Positions 22,627 through 33,169 of a DNA stretch of 64,000 nt are shown piece after piece. Origin of the DNA: Acidisarcina sp. (GTDB taxonomy: Bacteria; Acidobacteriota; Terriglobia; Terriglobales; Acidobacteriaceae); NCBI GenBank assembly GCA_035539175.1, contig DATLIY010000008.1, positions 558,001-622,000 of the forward strand, in the 5' to 3' direction. The first letter of the stretch is position 1. Each line of letters begins with the position of its first letter. The notes under the pieces are model-generated. The model worked only from the letters and a program-made list of their open reading frames with translations, had not been told where the DNA came from and did not search any database. The position numbers and the translations under genes are program-made.

Positions 22627-23685
22627 CTAGTATTCGAAGGCAGGAAGGGTGGGCTTTGCCGCCGCAAACTCGGCTTCGCGCAGGGCAAAGACGCGTTTGG
22701 CAATGGCGTACTTCAGGGCTTCGACGCCCTCGCCGGTCACGGCGGAGATGGCATAGAACTCCAGCTTCTTCCGCTTCGCCATGGCCTGCAGCTTCTTGAG
22801 CTTGTCAGGGTTGGCGACGTCGGCCTTGGAAGCGACCACCAGCATCGGTTTCTCGTCTAGCCCGTGGCCAAAGCTCTCCAGCTCCTTCTGGATCACCTTG
22901 AAGTCTTCCACCGGATCGGGCCTGCCGCTGCCGTCGGAGACATCCACCAGGTGCACGAGGACCCGCGTGCGTTCGATGTGGCGCAAAAACTGCATCCCCA
23001 GCCCGGCGCCCTGATGGGCTCCCTCGATCAGGCCCGGAATATCGGCGACCACATAGCTGTCTTCGTTCGGAGGCTCCCCGATCGACACCACGCCAAGGTT
23101 CGGTTGCAGCGTGGTAAAGGGGTAATCGGCGATCTTTGGCCGGGCCGCCGAGATGCGTGAAATCAGCGTCGATTTGCCGACGTTGGGGAAACCCACCAGC
23201 CCGACATCTGCCAGCAGCTTCAGTTCCAGGCGGTAGTTCTTCTCCTCGCCCGGACGTCCCTCTTCGTGCTCCCGCGGAGCCTGGTGCACCGGCGTGGCAA
23301 AGTGCTGGTTTCCCCGCCCTCCGCGCCCGCCATGTGCAATGATGACGCGCTCGTCCGGCTCTTTGAAGTCGTGCACCAACTCGCCTGTCTCCTCGTCATA
23401 GAGCGAGGTGCCGACCGGTACCCGCAGCACCACATCCTCGCCGTCCTTGCCGGTGCAGTTGGAGCCCATGCCGTGCTCGCCGCGCTCCGCCTTGTGCTCG
23501 GGGTTGTAGCGGAAGTGCACCAGCGTGTTGTGCCGGTTGCTGGATTCCATGATGACATCGCCGCCCCGGCCGCCGTCGCCGCCCGAGGGGCCTCCACGCG
23601 GTACAAACTTCTCTCTCCGAAAGGCCATGCAGCCGTTCCCGCCGTCGCCTGCCTTTATCCGGATTCTTGCCTCATCGATAAACAT
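22627..23685 (-). CDS. obgE: GTPase Obg/CgtA
   Basis: The 352-residue protein has the glycine-rich Obg fold ([21 protein letters not shown] onwards, residues 1-158) followed by a GTPase domain. The GTPase motifs are G1 GFPNVGKST, switch I DYPFTTL, G3 DIPGLIEGA, a G4 of the form ASKAD and G5 ISAVTG. Obg binds the large ribosomal subunit and links GTP levels to ribosome maturation and growth. I start at ATG 23685, which has an AAAGGAC site and the conserved N-terminus. The C-terminal extension seen in some Obg proteins is short here. Confidence 0.93.
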   Translation of the reverse strand: MFIDEARIRIKAGDGGNGCMAFRREKFVPRGGPSGGDGGRGGDVIMESSNRHNTLVHFRYNPEHKAERGEHGMGSNCTGKDGEDVVLRVPVGTSLYDEETGELVHDFKEPDERVIIAHGGRGGRGNQHFATPVHQAPREHEEGRPGEEKNYRLELKLLADVGLVGFPNVGKSTLISRISAARPKIADYPFTTLQPNLGVVSIGEPPNEDSYVVADIPGLIEGAHQGAGLGMQFLRHIERTRVLVHLVDVSDGSGRPDPVEDFKVIQKELESFGHGLDEKPMLVVASKADVANPDKLKKLQAMAKRKKLEFYAISAVTGEGVEALKYAIAKRVFALREAEFAAAKPTLPAFEY

Positions 23686-24080
23686 ATGTCCTTTCAGTGT
23701 GGCGAATGGACACACGAACGTCAACGCGCTAGGGAGCCAGGTGCGCCTCAGGCTCGATGCGTGCGCCACGCCAAGCGGGATTTCAGGGCGAATTTTCCAC
23801 CCCTTCCCAAAAGATTTCTAGGGGACGCAGCCTTGGATGGGGTATCCTGCAGGCACTTATCCCTGACTTTCCGATGCGTTCTTCACTGGAGACGGTGCCC
23901 GGTCTGCGCCCAATGATGTATCGATTTGCGACAGTACCGTTTCCGAAGTCACGTATCGCCTAAAGATGAAACCAACGTATCGATACCCGCCCCATGCCGA
24001 CCATTGAGGGCTGGATCGAAAGCAAATCTTCCGGCCGACCTGCCTCTCGCAGCCCACGGGCCTGATTGAGGATTTTTTGT
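23686..24080. other. intergenic region upstream of obg and the first TonB receptor
   Basis: These 395 bases separate the divergent obg and receptor genes. They contain a 10-base palindrome GTATCGATAC near 23976 and related GTATCG copies near 23920 and 23955, possible sites for a regulator. No convincing promoter or gene is seen. Confidence 0.4.
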
Positions 24081-27000
24081 ATGGCGCAACTGCCTGCGCG
24101 ATTGAGTGACCCGCGAGCAGCGCGGAAAATCGCACCCCTGTGGATGGGCCGCCCCCTGCTTTGCCTCGGGCTGGCGCTGGGTATGCTTTTGCTCCTGGGG
24201 AGCCGGGTCCTGGCGCAATCCCCGGCCAGCGGCTCCGTGGGCGGCTCGGTCACGGACGCCTTCGGCAGGCTGGTCGTTGGGGTACGTATCGAGGCTCGCA
24301 ACCAGGCGACTGGTGCCGTGCGCTGGACGCGCACCGATGCCGAAGGGCAGTTTCGGCTGGAGCAACTCGACCCCGGTGTCTACACCGTCCAGGTAGACGG
24401 CCCCGGATTCGCCCCTACCAGCGCCACGTGTGTCGTGCAGTTAGGCCGCCAGACGGAATTGCCGCTCAGCCTGTACGTGGGAGGCCCGCACGAAGCTGTA
24501 ACGGTGCATGGCGAGGCGCAGCGGCTGGACGTGACCAACTCCTCCGTCGCCACCAATATCGACCAGGCAACGCTCGACGCACTGCCCTCCAATGGCCGCC
24601 GCTGGTCGGACTTTGCCCTGCTGACCCCGGCCGCCGTGCCCGATGAGAATGGCTACGGCCTGGTCAGCTTCCATGGCACCAGCCCCCTGCTGAATAACAG
24701 CGTGATCGACGGCGCGGATAACAACCAGGCCTTCTTCTCGGAGGAGCGCGGCCGAACCCGCGTCGCTTACTCCACCAGCCAATCGGCGATCAAGGAGTTC
24801 CAGGTGAATGCCTCGAACTACTCCGCCGAATTTGGTGGCGCAGCAGGTGGCGTCGTGAACACCGTCACCCGCTCCGGCGGCAACACGCTGCATGGGCAGG
24901 TCTTCTACTACGACCGCAGCAGCAACTGGGGCGCGCGCAACCCCTTCACCACGCTTACCACCCGGACAGCTCCGGGAGTCTACCAGACGGTTCCATATAA
25001 GGCGCGGGATATGCGCTACCAGGGCGGCATCGGGGTCGGTGGGCCCATCCGGGCAAATAAGCTCTTCTGGTTCGTCTCCTATGACCAGCATTACCGGGAC
25101 TTCCCCGGCATTGCGCGGGCGCTGCACCCGGACAAGTTCTTTGCCATGCCGAGCGCGGCGAGCCTGCAGATGCTGGGCGCACGCACCCGTACCGACACGC
25201 AGACCGCCCGGACCAACTACAACGCCGTGCTGGACAGTCTTGCCGGACAGCTTGGGCTGGTGGCTCGCACCTCCAGCCAGACGGTCTTCTTTCCCAAGAT
25301 CGACTGGCAGATTGGCGATCGGAATCACCTGACCGTGCAGTACAACCACCTGCACTGGGATTCGCCAGCCGGGGTGCAGACGCAGCCTTCCCAGAGCTAT
25401 GGCATAACCAGCTTCGGCAACGATGTCGCCCGTGGCGACTGGGTCATCGCACGGTGGAACTTCTTCCTGACGCCGAACATGGTGAACGAAGTCCGCTACC
25501 AGTACGGGCGCGATCTTCAGTCGGAGATGAGCCAGCAGCCCACCCCCTTTGAGCAGTCCTTCTCGCATAACCTGTGGGGCCGGCCGCCGCAGGTCTCCAT
25601 CGCCGGCTCCAGCAATGGCTTCACCATCGGCAAGCCGGCATATCTCGACCGCGTTGCGTATCCTGACGAGCGCCGCAACCAGTTGATCGACACCATCACC
25701 TGGGTGGATGGCAGCCACGTCTTCAAGCTGGGATACGACTACAACCACGTCAACGACTACAGCAACAACCTGCGCAACCAGACAGGGACGTACAACTACA
25801 CCAACGTCCTCGATTTTGCCGCCGATCTGCTCGCGCCAAACCACTGCGACGCCGCCGGAACAGGGCTGGGAAATCTGCCCTGCTATTCGTGGTTCTCGCA
25901 GGCCATTGGCCCCGCCATCTTTGAGTTTTCCAGCGCGGATTACGCTGTCTTCTTTACGGATGAAATCAAGGCCGGCCACTCACTCACGCTCTCGCTGGGC
26001 CTGCGGTATGAGTATGAGCAGCTCCCCAACACGCAAAAAAACCTGGTCAACCCTGACTTCCCGCAGACCGCATCGCTGCCTCACGACGGCAACAACTTCG
26101 GTCCGCGCTTTGGCTTCGCCTGGGATCTGACCCGTTCCGGACGCACGGTTCTTCGCGGCGGCTATGGCGTTTACTTCGGACGCATCGTCAACTCGACGGC
26201 CTTCGCGGCGCTGACCAGCACCGGCTCCGCCAATGCGCAGCGCAGCTACTACTTCCGTCCCACCAGCGTTGGCGCACCGCCCTTCCCGTATTCCTTCGGC
26301 ACCGCTCCCGCGGTCAGCGTCGCGCCCAACGCTGTCTTCTTCGACCGCCGATTCCAGAATCCCCAGATCCATCAGTCCGAGCTGTCTCTGGAGCAATCGC
26401 TGGGGCACGGCACCAGCATCTCCGTGAGTGCCTTAGCCAGTCTGGGCAGGGAGCTCCCGAATTTTGTCGATGCCAACATCGATCTCACACAGGTGGGCAG
26501 CATCACCTACCAGGTTTCGGATTCTACCGGTCGCGGCCCCATCAAGAGCGCCACCTATATCGCACCCTTCTTTACCCACCGGCTCAATCCGGCATACCAG
26601 CAGGTCACCAGCATTTTTTCTGAGACCAACTCGCGTTACCAGGCAGTCCTCGTCCGCCTCAACCATCGCATGCAGCGGAGTCTCCAGATCCACGCCAACT
26701 ACACCTACTCGCACGCCACCGATTACAACCAGAATGAGAGTCCTTTTGCCGATGGCAACGATGTTCTCGACCCGCGAAACTTCAGCCTGGAGTACGGAAC
26801 CTCGCGCTTCGATGTGCGGCAGCGCCTGACCGGAGGAGCCGTCTTCTCCTCGCCGTGGAAGGCGCATGGCTGGAAGGGGATGCTCGCGAACGGCTACGCG
26901 CTCGCGCCCGTGGCGCAGATCCAGACCGGCCTGCCCTACACCATGCGAACCATCGGATCGGTGCCTTCCGTCAAGGTCATCGACAGCCTGAGCCGCATTG

Positions 27001-27359
27001 AAACGGTGAGCGGCCTCGGCGCCAGCATCAATGGCTCCGGCGGAGATAACCGGCTGGCAGAGGTGGGACGCAACACCTTCCGCTACCCTGCAACCTTCGG
27101 CATCGATCTGCGTGCCTCCAAGCGCACCCGATTGAGCGAGAAGTTCAGCCTGGAGATTATGGCGGAGTCCTTCAATCTCCTGAATCACAGAAACGCCAGC
27201 CACATGGATACCGCCGGCTATGTCCTCAACGGAGCCTCCGGGCCGTTCTCCATGCCGCGGATGACGTACCTGACCGGATTCGGCAGCGTGACCAACGCGA
27301 ACAGCACCACCCTGCTGCGAGAGCGGCAAATGCAACTCGCCCTACGCCTCCATTTCTAA
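24081..27359 (+). CDS. TonB-dependent receptor, Oar-like
   Basis: The 1092-residue outer-membrane protein has a signal peptide after a charged N-terminus (LLCLGLALGMLLLL to VLAQ). A carboxypeptidase-regulatory-like beta-sandwich follows (residues of about 52-135: GGSVTDAFGRLVVGVRIEA). Next are a TonB plug (LNNSVIDGADNNQAF, ASNYSAEFGGAAGG, VVNTVTRSGGN) and a 22-strand-type barrel ending in a terminal phenylalanine (LALRLHF). I start at ATG 24081; an in-frame TTG at 24066 is weaker. Such proteins are numerous in Acidobacteriota and are thought to import large substrates such as glycans; the ligand here is unknown. It is followed by a paralogue in the same orientation. Confidence 0.88.
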   Translation: MAQLPARLSDPRAARKIAPLWMGRPLLCLGLALGMLLLLGSRVLAQSPASGSVGGSVTDAFGRLVVGVRIEARNQATGAVRWTRTDAEGQFRLEQLDPGVYTVQVDGPGFAPTSATCVVQLGRQTELPLSLYVGGPHEAVTVHGEAQRLDVTNSSVATNIDQATLDALPSNGRRWSDFALLTPAAVPDENGYGLVSFHGTSPLLNNSVIDGADNNQAFFSEERGRTRVAYSTSQSAIKEFQVNASNYSAEFGGAAGGVVNTVTRSGGNTLHGQVFYYDRSSNWGARNPFTTLTTRTAPGVYQTVPYKARDMRYQGGIGVGGPIRANKLFWFVSYDQHYRDFPGIARALHPDKFFAMPSAASLQMLGARTRTDTQTARTNYNAVLDSLAGQLGLVARTSSQTVFFPKIDWQIGDRNHLTVQYNHLHWDSPAGVQTQPSQSYGITSFGNDVARGDWVIARWNFFLTPNMVNEVRYQYGRDLQSEMSQQPTPFEQSFSHNLWGRPPQVSIAGSSNGFTIGKPAYLDRVAYPDERRNQLIDTITWVDGSHVFKLGYDYNHVNDYSNNLRNQTGTYNYTNVLDFAADLLAPNHCDAAGTGLGNLPCYSWFSQAIGPAIFEFSSADYAVFFTDEIKAGHSLTLSLGLRYEYEQLPNTQKNLVNPDFPQTASLPHDGNNFGPRFGFAWDLTRSGRTVLRGGYGVYFGRIVNSTAFAALTSTGSANAQRSYYFRPTSVGAPPFPYSFGTAPAVSVAPNAVFFDRRFQNPQIHQSELSLEQSLGHGTSISVSALASLGRELPNFVDANIDLTQVGSITYQVSDSTGRGPIKSATYIAPFFTHRLNPAYQQVTSIFSETNSRYQAVLVRLNHRMQRSLQIHANYTYSHATDYNQNESPFADGNDVLDPRNFSLEYGTSRFDVRQRLTGGAVFSSPWKAHGWKGMLANGYALAPVAQIQTGLPYTMRTIGSVPSVKVIDSLSRIETVSGLGASINGSGGDNRLAEVGRNTFRYPATFGIDLRASKRTRLSEKFSLEIMAESFNLLNHRNASHMDTAGYVLNGASGPFSMPRMTYLTGFGSVTNANSTTLLRERQMQLALRLHF

Positions 27360-27697
27360 AGCCAGGAGCACAGCGCGCGGCTCCAGTAAGCGGCGGCGTG
27401 TGTGGCGTTTTTGTGGGACGTTTTTGTAGCAGGTCGCCATTCATATTCCTTCAACGTGGATTTCACGGCAACTTAAAGCTCCTGTGGCAATGTTCGCGTG
27501 TACGTCAAAAAAACAGAATCTGCTCACTGTGAGTTATCGCTGTTTCCATTCGTTTTGTCGTACGCATTCCTGAATTTACTGAATTTGTCACAGGTAGACT
27601 GCCCCCTCAATGGCTTTCAAGATCCCCGTAGATCGGATGAAAGCCGATCCATGTCAATCAACGGTATCCCCGCAAGTGCTTGCTTAAGGAGATCCAG
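27360..27697. other. intergenic region between the two TonB receptors
   Basis: These 338 bases contain no gene. The AT-rich section 27520-27600 probably includes the promoter of the second receptor. A six-base hairpin (GATCGG with CCGATC) lies near 27630, and an AAGGAG ribosome-binding site sits at 27686-27691. No clear -35/-10 pair and no clear terminator for the first receptor were found. Confidence 0.4.
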
Positions 27698-30600
27698 ATG
27701 ATGCATCGTTTCCGACTGGGCTTTACCCCCGTTTTCATCCTCGTTCTCATTCTTCTCGCTTTCCCCCTCGTGCTCTCCACTCCCGCCAGTGCCCAGTCCA
27801 CCACGGACGGCGCGATTGACGGCACTGTCTTCGATCAACACAACGCTGCCATCTCCAAGGCCACCATCGTCATCCGCAATGAAGGCACCAATGCTGAGAC
27901 GACCACGACGACCAATGAGAATGGCTACTTCCGCATGATTCATCTGAACCCCGCAACCTACCTCGTCACGGTCAGCGCGCCGGGTTTTGCGGACTACGCA
28001 GCCGAGCACACGATCGTTTCCATCGGGCTCACCACTTCGTTGCAGCCCCATCTCAAAATCGGAAGTGCCGGCCAGACCGTAACGGTGAGTGGCGAAGCGC
28101 CGGTCATCAACACGGACTCCGCTGTATTCAACTCCACCATCAACACCAAACAGATTGATAACCTCCCGATCAATGGTGGCCGCTGGTCCAGCTTCGCGAT
28201 CCTGACGCCGGGCGTGGTCAGCGATTCGTCCGGTTTTGGCCTGCTCAGTTTTCGTGGTGTCTCGGCACTGCTCAACAACGTAACCGTGGATGGCGCCGAC
28301 AATAATCAGGCATATTTTTCTGAAGAGCGCGGCCGCACCCGTCTGCAATACTCCACCTCCGAAGAGGCAATTCAGGAGTTCCAGGTGAACACCTCGAATT
28401 ACTCCGCGGAGTATGGCCGCGCTGCCGGTGGCGTGATCAACACCGTCACCAAGAGCGGCACTAATGAACTCCACGGTCAGGCATTCTTTCGCGACCGGGA
28501 CAATGCGTGGGGCACTAAGAACGGCTATACCACGCTGACCACGCAGAATCCAACCACAGGGGCGTTCTCCACCAACGTCTACAAGCCCAAGGACTGGCGC
28601 AAGCAGTGGGGCTTTGGCGTGGGCGGACCCATTCTGCGGAACAGGCTCTTCTGGTTCTATGCATACGACCAATCGAAGCGGAACTTTCCCGGCACCGCCA
28701 AGGTAGGTACACCATCGGCCTTCTTTGCGCAGCCTGTAGCCACTCTTCCCACCGGAGTTACCTGCTCCAACATCGGCAGCTCGGCCGCGGCTTTCGGCGG
28801 TTCCGGCAACCCGCAGTACCAGGCCAGCAAGGATGCGTGCCAGCTCTATACCAAGCTGAAATTGAGCAGCTACGCAACGGCTGTTACCTATGACGTGCAG
28901 GGCATAGCCGGGTTGGCCGCGGGCACTCTTGGCGCCGTTCCACGTACTGGCGATCAGATGGTGAACTTCCCGAAACTCGATTGGCAGGTCAATTCCAAAA
29001 ACCATGCCTCGATTGAGTACAACCGCATTCGCTGGTCCTCCCCCGCTGGCATCCAGACGCAAAGCTCCAATACCTATGGCAAAGCCAGCTTTGGTAGCGA
29101 CTATGTGAAGGAAGACTGGGGAGTTGCGAAGCTGGAGTCGATACTGACTCCCTCCATCCTCAACGAAGCGCGTTTTCAATATGGCCGCGACTTCGAATAC
29201 GAGATCAGCCAGGCGCCGACGGCATATGAGCAGCCCTTTACCAGCAACCCATTTGGCCGGCCGGCAAATATTGCGATCGATGGCAGTGCAGGCTTCCAGA
29301 TAGGCAAGGTGCTCTTCCTTGAGCGCAAGGCTTATCCGGATGAGCGGCGAACCCAGTTTGCCGATACGGTCAGCGTCCTGCGGGGAAACCAGAACTTCAA
29401 GTTCGGCGTCGACTTCAACAACGTGGGCGACTACATCAACAACCTCTACAACGAGAACGGCGGCTATACCTACAACTTCATCGGGGATTACCTGTCGGAT
29501 TACTACCACGCCACGCAGGGCCTTGGTCCGTCCAACTACGTCGGCACCTATAGCGCCTACGTGCAGAATTTTGGACCCACCGCCTTCCAGCTCAACACCA
29601 AGGACTATGCCTTCTATGCCGAAGACGACTGGAAGATTCTGCCTCGCCTGACGCTGAATCTCGGCCTCCGGTACGAGTACGAGAGCATACCTTCGCAGTT
29701 CGTGCCCAATCCGGATACCTCGGCGGCAACAACGGGAATGCTTGCAGGGATACCGATGAACCGCCTCACCTCCCAGTCGCCCGACGACAAGAACAACATC
29801 GGTCCGCGCGTCGGATTTGCCTGGGATGTCTTCGGCACAGGGAAGACGGTGGTTCGTGGCGGATATGGCATGTACTACGGCCGCATCATCAATTCCAACG
29901 TCCTCACCACCTACATCGCGTCGGGCAGCCCCAAGGGGCAACAGAGCTTCCCGCGCTTCACTCCCACAACGGGCGGACCCTCCTTCCCGAACATCTTCAG
30001 CGCGCCGCCGAAGAGCCCGACCAATCTGCAGATTGCCTACTTCGACAAGAATTTCCAGGCCCCGCAGATTCACGAGATCGACTTCGCGGTGGAACAGGAT
30101 CTTGGCTGGAACACGGTCCTTTCCGTCAGCTACGTCAGCAGCCTCGGACGGGAACTCATCAACGGTATCGACCGCAATTTCGATACCTCCTCGGTTTCTA
30201 CCATTACCTATACGGTTGTCGGCCAGGCCGCTGGCCCGTATCGCGGCGCCAAGGCCGGTCCCTTGCCCGCTGGCTCCCTCGTCACCAACAAGCTCTATAC
30301 CAATAAGAACCGCCCCAACCCGAATTACGCGGGCATCATCGACGTCATCAGCAATGTCAACTCCAGCTACAACGCGATGGTGGCAGAGGTAAAGCACCGG
30401 TTTACCTCTCAGCTTCAGTTCACGGCCAACTACACCTGGGCCAAGTCGATGGACTTCAACCAGTACACCGGCACAGGCTCTCCCTTCAACAGCCCGCTTG
30501 ATCCCATGAATCCCCGCGCGGATTACGCCTCGTCGAACAATGATGTCCGGGACCGTTTCGTCTTCAACGCCGTCTACCAGCCTGCTTTCCAGGTAAGCGG

Positions 30601-31033
30601 ACTTAAGCGATATCTGGCCAATGGCTGGACGCTCGCGCCCATCTTCCAGGCGCAGTCCGGCCTGCCATTTACCCTCAGTGCTACGGGCAGCGCGGCAGGC
30701 AGCGCAAACTCAGGCCCGCTCGGCACGGGCGTATCCCGCCTCCCGGGTTTACGCAACTCCTATAACAATCCCCGCACAGGCGTTCTGGACTTCCGGCTCT
30801 CCAAGCGGATAGCCATCGCCGAGAAGATGAATGTTGAGTTCTTCGGCGAGCTGTTCAATGCGCTGAATCACCAGAACATTACAGTGGTCAGCACTCATGG
30901 ATACACCATCGGCGGCACCGCCGCTGCGCCCACGCTGACCTTCGACCCCACCTTCGGCAGCTACCAGAACGCGAACTCCAACTACACCTACAACCCGCGT
31001 CAGGTGCAGATTGCGGCGCGCCTCAACTTCTAA
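27698..31033 (+). CDS. TonB-dependent receptor, Oar-like (paralogue)
   Basis: The 1111-residue protein has the same architecture as its upstream neighbour: signal peptide (FILVLILLAFPLVLST), regulatory-like domain (GAIDGTVFDQHNAAISKATI), plug (LNNVTVDGADNNQAYFSEE, SNYSAEYGRAAGG) and an outer-membrane barrel ending in IAARLNF. The plug segments of the two proteins are nearly superimposable, so they are tandem paralogues, although their barrels differ in length and loops. It begins at the first of two ATG codons behind AAGGAG. A strong terminator follows the gene. The substrate is unknown. Confidence 0.9.
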   Translation: MMHRFRLGFTPVFILVLILLAFPLVLSTPASAQSTTDGAIDGTVFDQHNAAISKATIVIRNEGTNAETTTTTNENGYFRMIHLNPATYLVTVSAPGFADYAAEHTIVSIGLTTSLQPHLKIGSAGQTVTVSGEAPVINTDSAVFNSTINTKQIDNLPINGGRWSSFAILTPGVVSDSSGFGLLSFRGVSALLNNVTVDGADNNQAYFSEERGRTRLQYSTSEEAIQEFQVNTSNYSAEYGRAAGGVINTVTKSGTNELHGQAFFRDRDNAWGTKNGYTTLTTQNPTTGAFSTNVYKPKDWRKQWGFGVGGPILRNRLFWFYAYDQSKRNFPGTAKVGTPSAFFAQPVATLPTGVTCSNIGSSAAAFGGSGNPQYQASKDACQLYTKLKLSSYATAVTYDVQGIAGLAAGTLGAVPRTGDQMVNFPKLDWQVNSKNHASIEYNRIRWSSPAGIQTQSSNTYGKASFGSDYVKEDWGVAKLESILTPSILNEARFQYGRDFEYEISQAPTAYEQPFTSNPFGRPANIAIDGSAGFQIGKVLFLERKAYPDERRTQFADTVSVLRGNQNFKFGVDFNNVGDYINNLYNENGGYTYNFIGDYLSDYYHATQGLGPSNYVGTYSAYVQNFGPTAFQLNTKDYAFYAEDDWKILPRLTLNLGLRYEYESIPSQFVPNPDTSAATTGMLAGIPMNRLTSQSPDDKNNIGPRVGFAWDVFGTGKTVVRGGYGMYYGRIINSNVLTTYIASGSPKGQQSFPRFTPTTGGPSFPNIFSAPPKSPTNLQIAYFDKNFQAPQIHEIDFAVEQDLGWNTVLSVSYVSSLGRELINGIDRNFDTSSVSTITYTVVGQAAGPYRGAKAGPLPAGSLVTNKLYTNKNRPNPNYAGIIDVISNVNSSYNAMVAEVKHRFTSQLQFTANYTWAKSMDFNQYTGTGSPFNSPLDPMNPRADYASSNNDVRDRFVFNAVYQPAFQVSGLKRYLANGWTLAPIFQAQSGLPFTLSATGSAAGSANSGPLGTGVSRLPGLRNSYNNPRTGVLDFRLSKRIAIAEKMNVEFFGELFNALNHQNITVVSTHGYTIGGTAAAPTLTFDPTFGSYQNANSNYTYNPRQVQIAARLNF

Positions 31034-31050
31034 ACCTTGCAGTTTCAACC

Positions 31051-31084
31051 AGAGCGGCGGCTTCGGCCGCCGCTCTGTCTTTTA
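31051..31084 (+). terminator. intrinsic terminator after the second receptor
   Basis: An 11-bp perfect stem (AGAGCGGCGGC) closes on a TTCG tetraloop and is followed by GTCTTTT. It lies 17 bases after the receptor stop codon and separates it from mnmG. Confidence 0.9.
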
Positions 31085-31138
31085 GCCCGGAGCTGGCGCA
31101 AATCCCCCAGCGCCGATGCTCTAAAATGAACCATACGC

Positions 31139-33109
31139 ATGGCATTTACCGAACAATACGAGGTCGCTGTTGTCGGAGCCGGTCACGCTGGCTGCGAAGC
31201 GGCGATGGCTGCTGCCCGCATGGGGCTGCGCACGGCGCTTATCACGCTGAATCTCGATCTCATCGCGCAGATGTCCTGCAACCCCGCGATTGGCGGCATT
31301 GCCAAGGGGCACCTCGTTCGCGAGGTCGATGCCCTCGGCGGCATTATGGGTGAGGTGGCCGACGCGGTCGGCATCCAGTTCCGCCTCCTGAATACCTCGC
31401 GTGGTCCGGCGGTGTGGTCGCCTCGCGCCCAGTGCGACAAGCAGCAGTATCGCAACCACATGCGCCAGGTATTGGAGTCGCAGCCCAACCTCGCCATCAA
31501 GCAGGCCGAAGTGACCGATCTGGTGATGGATGAGACTGTATCTCCGCGCCGTGTTCGTGGCCTGCGCCTGCGGGATGGCCGCACACTCTTCGCCGATGCT
31601 GTCATCATCACCACCGGCACCTTTCTGAACGGCCTCATCCATTGCGGAGAACAGCAGTACCCGGCAGGCCGCAGCGGCGAGCCGCCCAGCGTTTTGCTCG
31701 GCGAGGCACTCAAGCGTCTCGGCCTGCGTGGTTGCCGTCTCAAGACCGGAACCCCGCCCCGCCTCGATGGCCGCACGATTGATTGGAGCCGCTTCGAGGA
31801 GCAGCCCGGGGACGCCGATCCCACGCCCTTCAGCTTCCGAACAAAGGAGATTCGGCAACGCCAGATCTCCTGCCACATCGCATATACGACGCCCGAGACG
31901 CTGCGCATTATTCGCGAGAATGTCTCGCGTTCGCCGATGTACTCCGGCCAGATCCAGGGCATCGGCCCGCGCTATTGCCCATCGATTGAAGACAAAGTGG
32001 TGAAGTTTCCGGACAAGGCGCAGCACCAGTTCTTTCTGGAGCCGGAGGGGCTGGATACCCACGAAATCTACGTGAACGGCATGTCCACCTCGCTGCCCAT
32101 GGAGGTGCAGTACGAGATCGTGCGCTCTATCCCCGGGCTGGAAGATGCGGATATGCTGCGCCCCGGCTACGCCATCGAATACGACGCCATCGATCCTACC
32201 GAGCTGGATCGTTCGCTCGCCGTCAAGAGCATCGATGCGCTCTATCTCGCCGGGCAGATCAACGGAACCTCGGGCTACGAAGAGGCCGCATGCCAGGGCA
32301 TCATGGCGGGCATCAATGCCGCGCTGTGGGTGCGCGGACAGGAGCCCTTCACCCTTGACCGCACCGAGGCCTACACCGGAATCCTGATCGACGACCTGAT
32401 CAGCAAGGGCACCAATGAGCCGTATCGCATGTTCACGTCGCGCGCGGAGTTCCGCCTCCACCTGCGGATCGACAACGCTGACCGCCGGCTGACTTCTCAT
32501 GGCCGCCGTCTTGGCCTGATTGGCGATGCCGCATGGCAGGATTACGAGCAGAAGCAGGCCCGCGCCGTTGCGCTCGAGAAGATGCTCTCCACCCGTAAGG
32601 TCAATCCCGAGCGTCTTGCAGCCTGTCTCCCAGCCTCCCTGCCGGGCACGATTGCAGGACAGACGTATGGCCAGCTCTTGAAGCGGCCCGAGGTCACGAT
32701 CGAGGCGCTCTACCCCCTGCTGTGTCAGGATCTGCCAGAGATGCCCGATGCGGAACTGCTCGCCCCGCTACTTGCAACTTCGCTTGGCGGCGCGCAAGAT
32801 GTCGCACTGACCGCCAGCGTGCGCAACGAGCTCAAGTCGGTCGAGACGGAGATCAAGTACGCCGGATACCTCGACCAGCAGCGCAAGTCCATTGAGAAGT
32901 TGAAGAAGGCGGAAGAGCACGTCATTCCGCAATGGTTTGACTACACCGCCGTCAGCGGCCTGTCGCGCGAGATGCAGGAGAAGCTGTTGCGCGTGCGCCC
33001 ACAAACCATCGGCCAGGCCAGCCGCATCCCCGGCGTTACCCCTGCGGCGCTGACGTTGATCCACGTCTACATCCAGATTCAGGGGAAGCAACAGGCCACG
33101 CAGGCTTAA
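31139..33109 (+). CDS. mnmG: tRNA uridine-5-carboxymethylaminomethyl modification enzyme MnmG
   Basis: The 656-residue FAD protein has the N-terminal dinucleotide motif [14 protein letters not shown], the family signatures [21 protein letters not shown] and [13 protein letters not shown], and [17 protein letters not shown]-type sequence ([16 protein letters not shown]). The C-terminal helical domain binds MnmE and tRNA. With MnmE it installs the cmnm5 group on wobble uridine 34 of several tRNAs. Length and domain order are normal. The neighbour rsmG, often adjacent in other bacteria, is absent here. Confidence 0.95.
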   Translation: MAFTEQYEVAVVGAGHAGCEAAMAAARMGLRTALITLNLDLIAQMSCNPAIGGIAKGHLVREVDALGGIMGEVADAVGIQFRLLNTSRGPAVWSPRAQCDKQQYRNHMRQVLESQPNLAIKQAEVTDLVMDETVSPRRVRGLRLRDGRTLFADAVIITTGTFLNGLIHCGEQQYPAGRSGEPPSVLLGEALKRLGLRGCRLKTGTPPRLDGRTIDWSRFEEQPGDADPTPFSFRTKEIRQRQISCHIAYTTPETLRIIRENVSRSPMYSGQIQGIGPRYCPSIEDKVVKFPDKAQHQFFLEPEGLDTHEIYVNGMSTSLPMEVQYEIVRSIPGLEDADMLRPGYAIEYDAIDPTELDRSLAVKSIDALYLAGQINGTSGYEEAACQGIMAGINAALWVRGQEPFTLDRTEAYTGILIDDLISKGTNEPYRMFTSRAEFRLHLRIDNADRRLTSHGRRLGLIGDAAWQDYEQKQARAVALEKMLSTRKVNPERLAACLPASLPGTIAGQTYGQLLKRPEVTIEALYPLLCQDLPEMPDAELLAPLLATSLGGAQDVALTASVRNELKSVETEIKYAGYLDQQRKSIEKLKKAEEHVIPQWFDYTAVSGLSREMQEKLLRVRPQTIGQASRIPGVTPAALTLIHVYIQIQGKQQATQA

Positions 33110-33169
33110 GCAGCGGAATGGTCAGCCGCAGGAAGGCTCAGAACCTGCCCAGGCTGCCGCTCTTGGGGC

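Noticed and set aside
24441-25979. A 512-residue minus-strand frame
   Set aside because: It mirrors the first TonB receptor and has a shadow-like composition.
27617-30397. A 926-residue open frame on the minus strand
   Set aside because: It is antisense to the well-supported second TonB receptor. GC-rich codon use leaves the reverse frame open by chance, and no ribosome-binding site or domain supports it.
31121-32500. A 459-residue minus-strand frame
   Set aside because: It is entirely antisense to mnmG, which has clear family motifs.
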